64,000 bases of DNA from assembly GCF_000730645.1 (NCBI RefSeq), contig NZ_BBIU01000024.1, forward strand, positions 1 to 64,000, given 5' to 3'. The notes under the pieces are model-generated. The model was not told the DNA's origin, did not search any database, and saw only the letters and a program-made list of their open reading frames with translations. Below, piece after piece: positions 61,662 through 64,000 of the stretch; position 1 is the first letter of the stretch; every line of letters starts with the position of its first letter. The stretch is from Pseudomonas parafulva NBRC 16636 = DSM 17004. Lineage in GTDB: Bacteria; Pseudomonadota; Gammaproteobacteria; Pseudomonadales; Pseudomonadaceae. Position numbers and translations under genes: made by a program.

Positions 61662-63972
61662 ACGCCTGCTGCCGCGCCTGTTCGTCTGCCTGCTGCTGGC
61701 CATGCTTGCCGTGGCCGGCTGGCAGTGGCACCGGGGCGCGCCGCTGTCCGCCGACCTGATGTCGCTGGTGCCTGGCGCCACCCAGGATCCACTGGTGCAG
61801 CGTGCCGAGCAGCGCATGCAGGAGCCGCTGAACCGCGAGCTGCTGGTACTGGTAGGGCACCCGCAACGCCAGCAGGCGCTGGCCCTGGCCGAGAAGCTGG
61901 CCGGGCAGTGGCAAGCCAGCGGCTTGTTCGAAAAGGTCCAGTGGAGCCTGCAGACCGACCTGCAGGCTGTGCGCACGCAGTTGTTGCAGGGCCGGCTGGC
62001 CATGCTGGCGCCCGCAGACCGGCAACAGCTGGAAGCGCAACCCGATGCGTTCGTGGCGCAACGGGTGCAAAGCCTGTTCGACCCGTTTGCCGGGTTCAGC
62101 CTGGTGCCCAACCAGGACGACTGGCTGGGGCTCACGGGGCGTGTCCAGAACAGCCAGCCCAAGCCCGCCAATGTCGAACTGGATACCGCCAGCGGCGCAC
62201 TGATCGCCCAGGCTGATGACCACTATTGGGTGCTGCTGCGTGCCCGTACCCTGGGCAACGCATTCGACATGCAGCTGCCATTGCAGGTGGCCGACCTTCT
62301 GGCCAACGCCCGCCAGCAGGCCGAACCGCTCGGTGCCCAGCTGCTGGCGGCCAGCGGCCTGCTGCACGCTGCTGCCGGCCAGCAGCAGGCCAGCCGCGAA
62401 ATCAGCTGGGTAGGCGGTGGCGCCACGCTGGGTATTCTGCTGCTGCTGTGGCTGGCCTTCCGTAACTGGCGGGCACTCCTGGCGTTCGTACCAGTGCTGG
62501 TGGGCATGCTGTTCGGCTCGGTGGTGTGCGTGGCCCTGTTCGGCCAGATGCACGTCATGACCCTGGTGCTCGGCTCCAGCCTGATCGGTGTGGCGGTGGA
62601 CTACCCACTGCACTACCTGTCCAAGAGCTGGAGCCTGAAACCCTGGCAAAGCTGGCCGGCGGTGCGCCTAACCCTGCCGGGCATGAGCCTGAGCCTGGCG
62701 ACCAGCTGCATTGGCTACCTGGCCCTGGCCTTCACACCCTTCCCGGCCCTGACCCAGATCGCCGCGTTTTCCGCCGCCGGCCTGCTGGGCGCCTACCTGA
62801 GCGCGGTGTGCCTGCTGCCCGCGTTGCTGGCGTCGGCGCAGCTCAGGCCGGCGCTATGGCCGCTGCGCATCACCCAGGCCCTCACACAGTGGCGTGAAGC
62901 GCTGCTGCGCAGGGTGCCCAGTGGTGCCTTGCTGGCCTTGGTGCTGCTGTTCTGCGCCGGCGGCCTCTGGCACCTGCAGACGCGCAACGACATTCGCCAG
63001 TGGGTCGGTACGCCGCCGCAACTGTTGCAGCAAGCCCAGGCCGTGGCACGCATCACCGGCTACCAACCTACCAGCCAGTTCTACCTGGTGCGCGCCGCCG
63101 ACCAGCAACAACTGCTGGCGCGCACCCAGGCGCTGGGGGCCAAACTCACGGAACTGGTGGAACTGGGCAAGCTCAAGGGCTTCATGAGCCTCAGCCAGCT
63201 GGTTGCCAGCCCCGCCGAGCAACAGCAGGCGCGCAAGGCGCTGGAGGTGCTGCCCGAGCACTGGCAGCCGCTGGTGGCGCTTGGCGTACCCGAAGCGGCC
63301 TTGCAGGCCGAGATCCAGCAGTTGCAGGCATTACCTGTGCAGGCCATCGAACACGTGTTGGCAGGCCCCCTGGGCGAAGCATGGCGGCCCTTGTGGCTAG
63401 GCGCCGATGCACAGGGCGTAGCTGCCATCGTCAGCCTTCAGGGGTTGTCGGATGCAGCGTTGCTGCAGTTGCAGACCCAGGACCTGGACGGCGTGCAACT
63501 GGTAGACCGCTTGGGGGAACTCAACCAGCTGTTTGCGGCGACCCAGGTGAGCGCAGCGGAACTCAAGCTGCTGTCCTGCGTGCTGATCCTGGTGCTGCTG
63601 GTGATGCCCTTCGGCCTGCGTGGTTCGCTGCGCATCGTTGCACTGCCGCTGCTGGCCGCGCTGTGCAGCCTGGCGAGCCTGGGCTGGCTGGGCCAACCCC
63701 TGACGCTGTTCAGCCTGTTCGGGCTGTTGCTGGTGACTGCCATCAGCGTCGACTACGCCATCCTCATGCATGAGCGCATAGGCGGGGCGGCCGTGAGCCT
63801 GCTGGGTACCCTGCTGGCCGCGCTCACCACCTGGCTGTCGTTCGGGCTGCTGGCCCTGTCCAGCACCCCGGCGGTGAGCAACTTCGGCGCAGCGGTAAGC
63901 CTGGGCCTGGTCTTCAGCTTCCTGCTGGCGCCCTGGGCCGCCCCTCGCGACGGAGCGCCAACGCCACCATGA
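61651..63972 (+). CDS. MMPL/RND-type exporter
   Basis: A 773-residue inner-membrane exporter with two RND repeats. Each has one membrane segment, a periplasmic domain and five more segments; membrane blocks are seen at about 265-420 and 640-765. SLIGVAVDYPLHYLSKS and TAISVDYAILMHERI are the paired proton-relay segments. It would move the polyene lipid from the inner membrane, handing it to the LolA-like protein. The start is a TTG at 61651 with GGAG ten bases upstream, an 11-base overlap. Confidence 0.87.
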   Translation: MPTERLLPRLFVCLLLAMLAVAGWQWHRGAPLSADLMSLVPGATQDPLVQRAEQRMQEPLNRELLVLVGHPQRQQALALAEKLAGQWQASGLFEKVQWSLQTDLQAVRTQLLQGRLAMLAPADRQQLEAQPDAFVAQRVQSLFDPFAGFSLVPNQDDWLGLTGRVQNSQPKPANVELDTASGALIAQADDHYWVLLRARTLGNAFDMQLPLQVADLLANARQQAEPLGAQLLAASGLLHAAAGQQQASREISWVGGGATLGILLLLWLAFRNWRALLAFVPVLVGMLFGSVVCVALFGQMHVMTLVLGSSLIGVAVDYPLHYLSKSWSLKPWQSWPAVRLTLPGMSLSLATSCIGYLALAFTPFPALTQIAAFSAAGLLGAYLSAVCLLPALLASAQLRPALWPLRITQALTQWREALLRRVPSGALLALVLLFCAGGLWHLQTRNDIRQWVGTPPQLLQQAQAVARITGYQPTSQFYLVRAADQQQLLARTQALGAKLTELVELGKLKGFMSLSQLVASPAEQQQARKALEVLPEHWQPLVALGVPEAALQAEIQQLQALPVQAIEHVLAGPLGEAWRPLWLGADAQGVAAIVSLQGLSDAALLQLQTQDLDGVQLVDRLGELNQLFAATQVSAAELKLLSCVLILVLLVMPFGLRGSLRIVALPLLAALCSLASLGWLGQPLTLFSLFGLLLVTAISVDYAILMHERIGGAAVSLLGTLLAALTTWLSFGLLALSSTPAVSNFGAAVSLGLVFSFLLAPWAAPRDGAPTPP

Positions 63973-64000
63973 CGATCATTCTGTTCTGGGGCCTGGCGTT
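63969..64000 (+). CDS. Start of a further operon gene, cut by the window edge
   Basis: An ATG at 63969 overlaps the exporter stop by four bases (ATGA) and the frame stays open to the end, encoding MTIILFWGLA. The coupling shows the operon goes on. Ten residues are too few to assign a product. Confidence 0.6.
   Translation, partial: MTIILFWGLA

Overview
The window looks like the chromosome of a Pseudomonas putida-group bacterium. GC is high, genes are densely packed, and the histidine-utilisation (hut), glnA-ntrBC, secB-grxC-gpmI-envC-ctpA and betT-betIBA blocks are in an order known from that group. Several intergenic gaps carry P. putida-type REP palindromes. No rRNA, tRNA, CRISPR array or insertion sequence was seen.

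1-10 kb: a complete hut locus. hutG, hutI, an amino-acid permease, hutH, hutU, hutD and the repressor hutC lie on the minus strand, and hutF diverges from hutC. The enzymes make up the five-step route from histidine to glutamate plus formate. HutC-type palindromes sit in front of hutU and between hutC and hutF. 10-19.5 kb: two small lipoproteins, a DUF924 protein with fbp, glycogen phosphorylase, a YkgJ-type cysteine protein, typA and thiI.

19.5-25.4 kb: a nitrogen-control block. glnA has a sigma-54 promoter with two NtrC-like sites at the spacing of the enterobacterial glnA enhancer. A cupin/chorismate-mutase fusion lipoprotein separates glnA from ntrBC. ntrBC has its own NtrC-like and sigma-54-like sequences. 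Just past ntrC, a near-consensus sigma-54 promoter precedes two direct-repeat hairpins; by position and form this is probably the nitrogen-regulated small RNA NrsZ. 25.4-33 kb: trmL, secB, grxC, a YibN-like rhodanese, gpmI, envC, ctpA and a YibQ-like deacetylase, an order like that of enterobacteria.

33-37.7 kb: one very large (1551-residue) toxin-like gene convergent with the deacetylase gene. 37.8-44.3 kb: glycine-betaine synthesis and choline uptake (betT divergent from betIBA) with a perfect 20-bp BetI-type operator. 44.5-51.1 kb: a K+/H+ antiporter, a large MscK-type mechanosensitive channel and SelO. 51.3-52.9 kb: a higBA-like toxin-antitoxin pair of visibly lower GC, and an orphan ParA-type ATPase.

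53.1-64 kb: a tightly overlapping operon that matches the aryl-polyene (type II polyketide pigment) gene-cluster type. It encodes a ketosynthase-like protein, two acyl carrier proteins, two acyltransferases, a small membrane protein, an acyl ligase fused to a dehydratase, a glycosyltransferase, an aromatic ammonia-lyase paralogous to HutH, a thioesterase, a LolA-like protein and an MMPL exporter. It runs off the right edge, so the core ketosynthase, ketoreductase and remaining genes should lie beyond the window.
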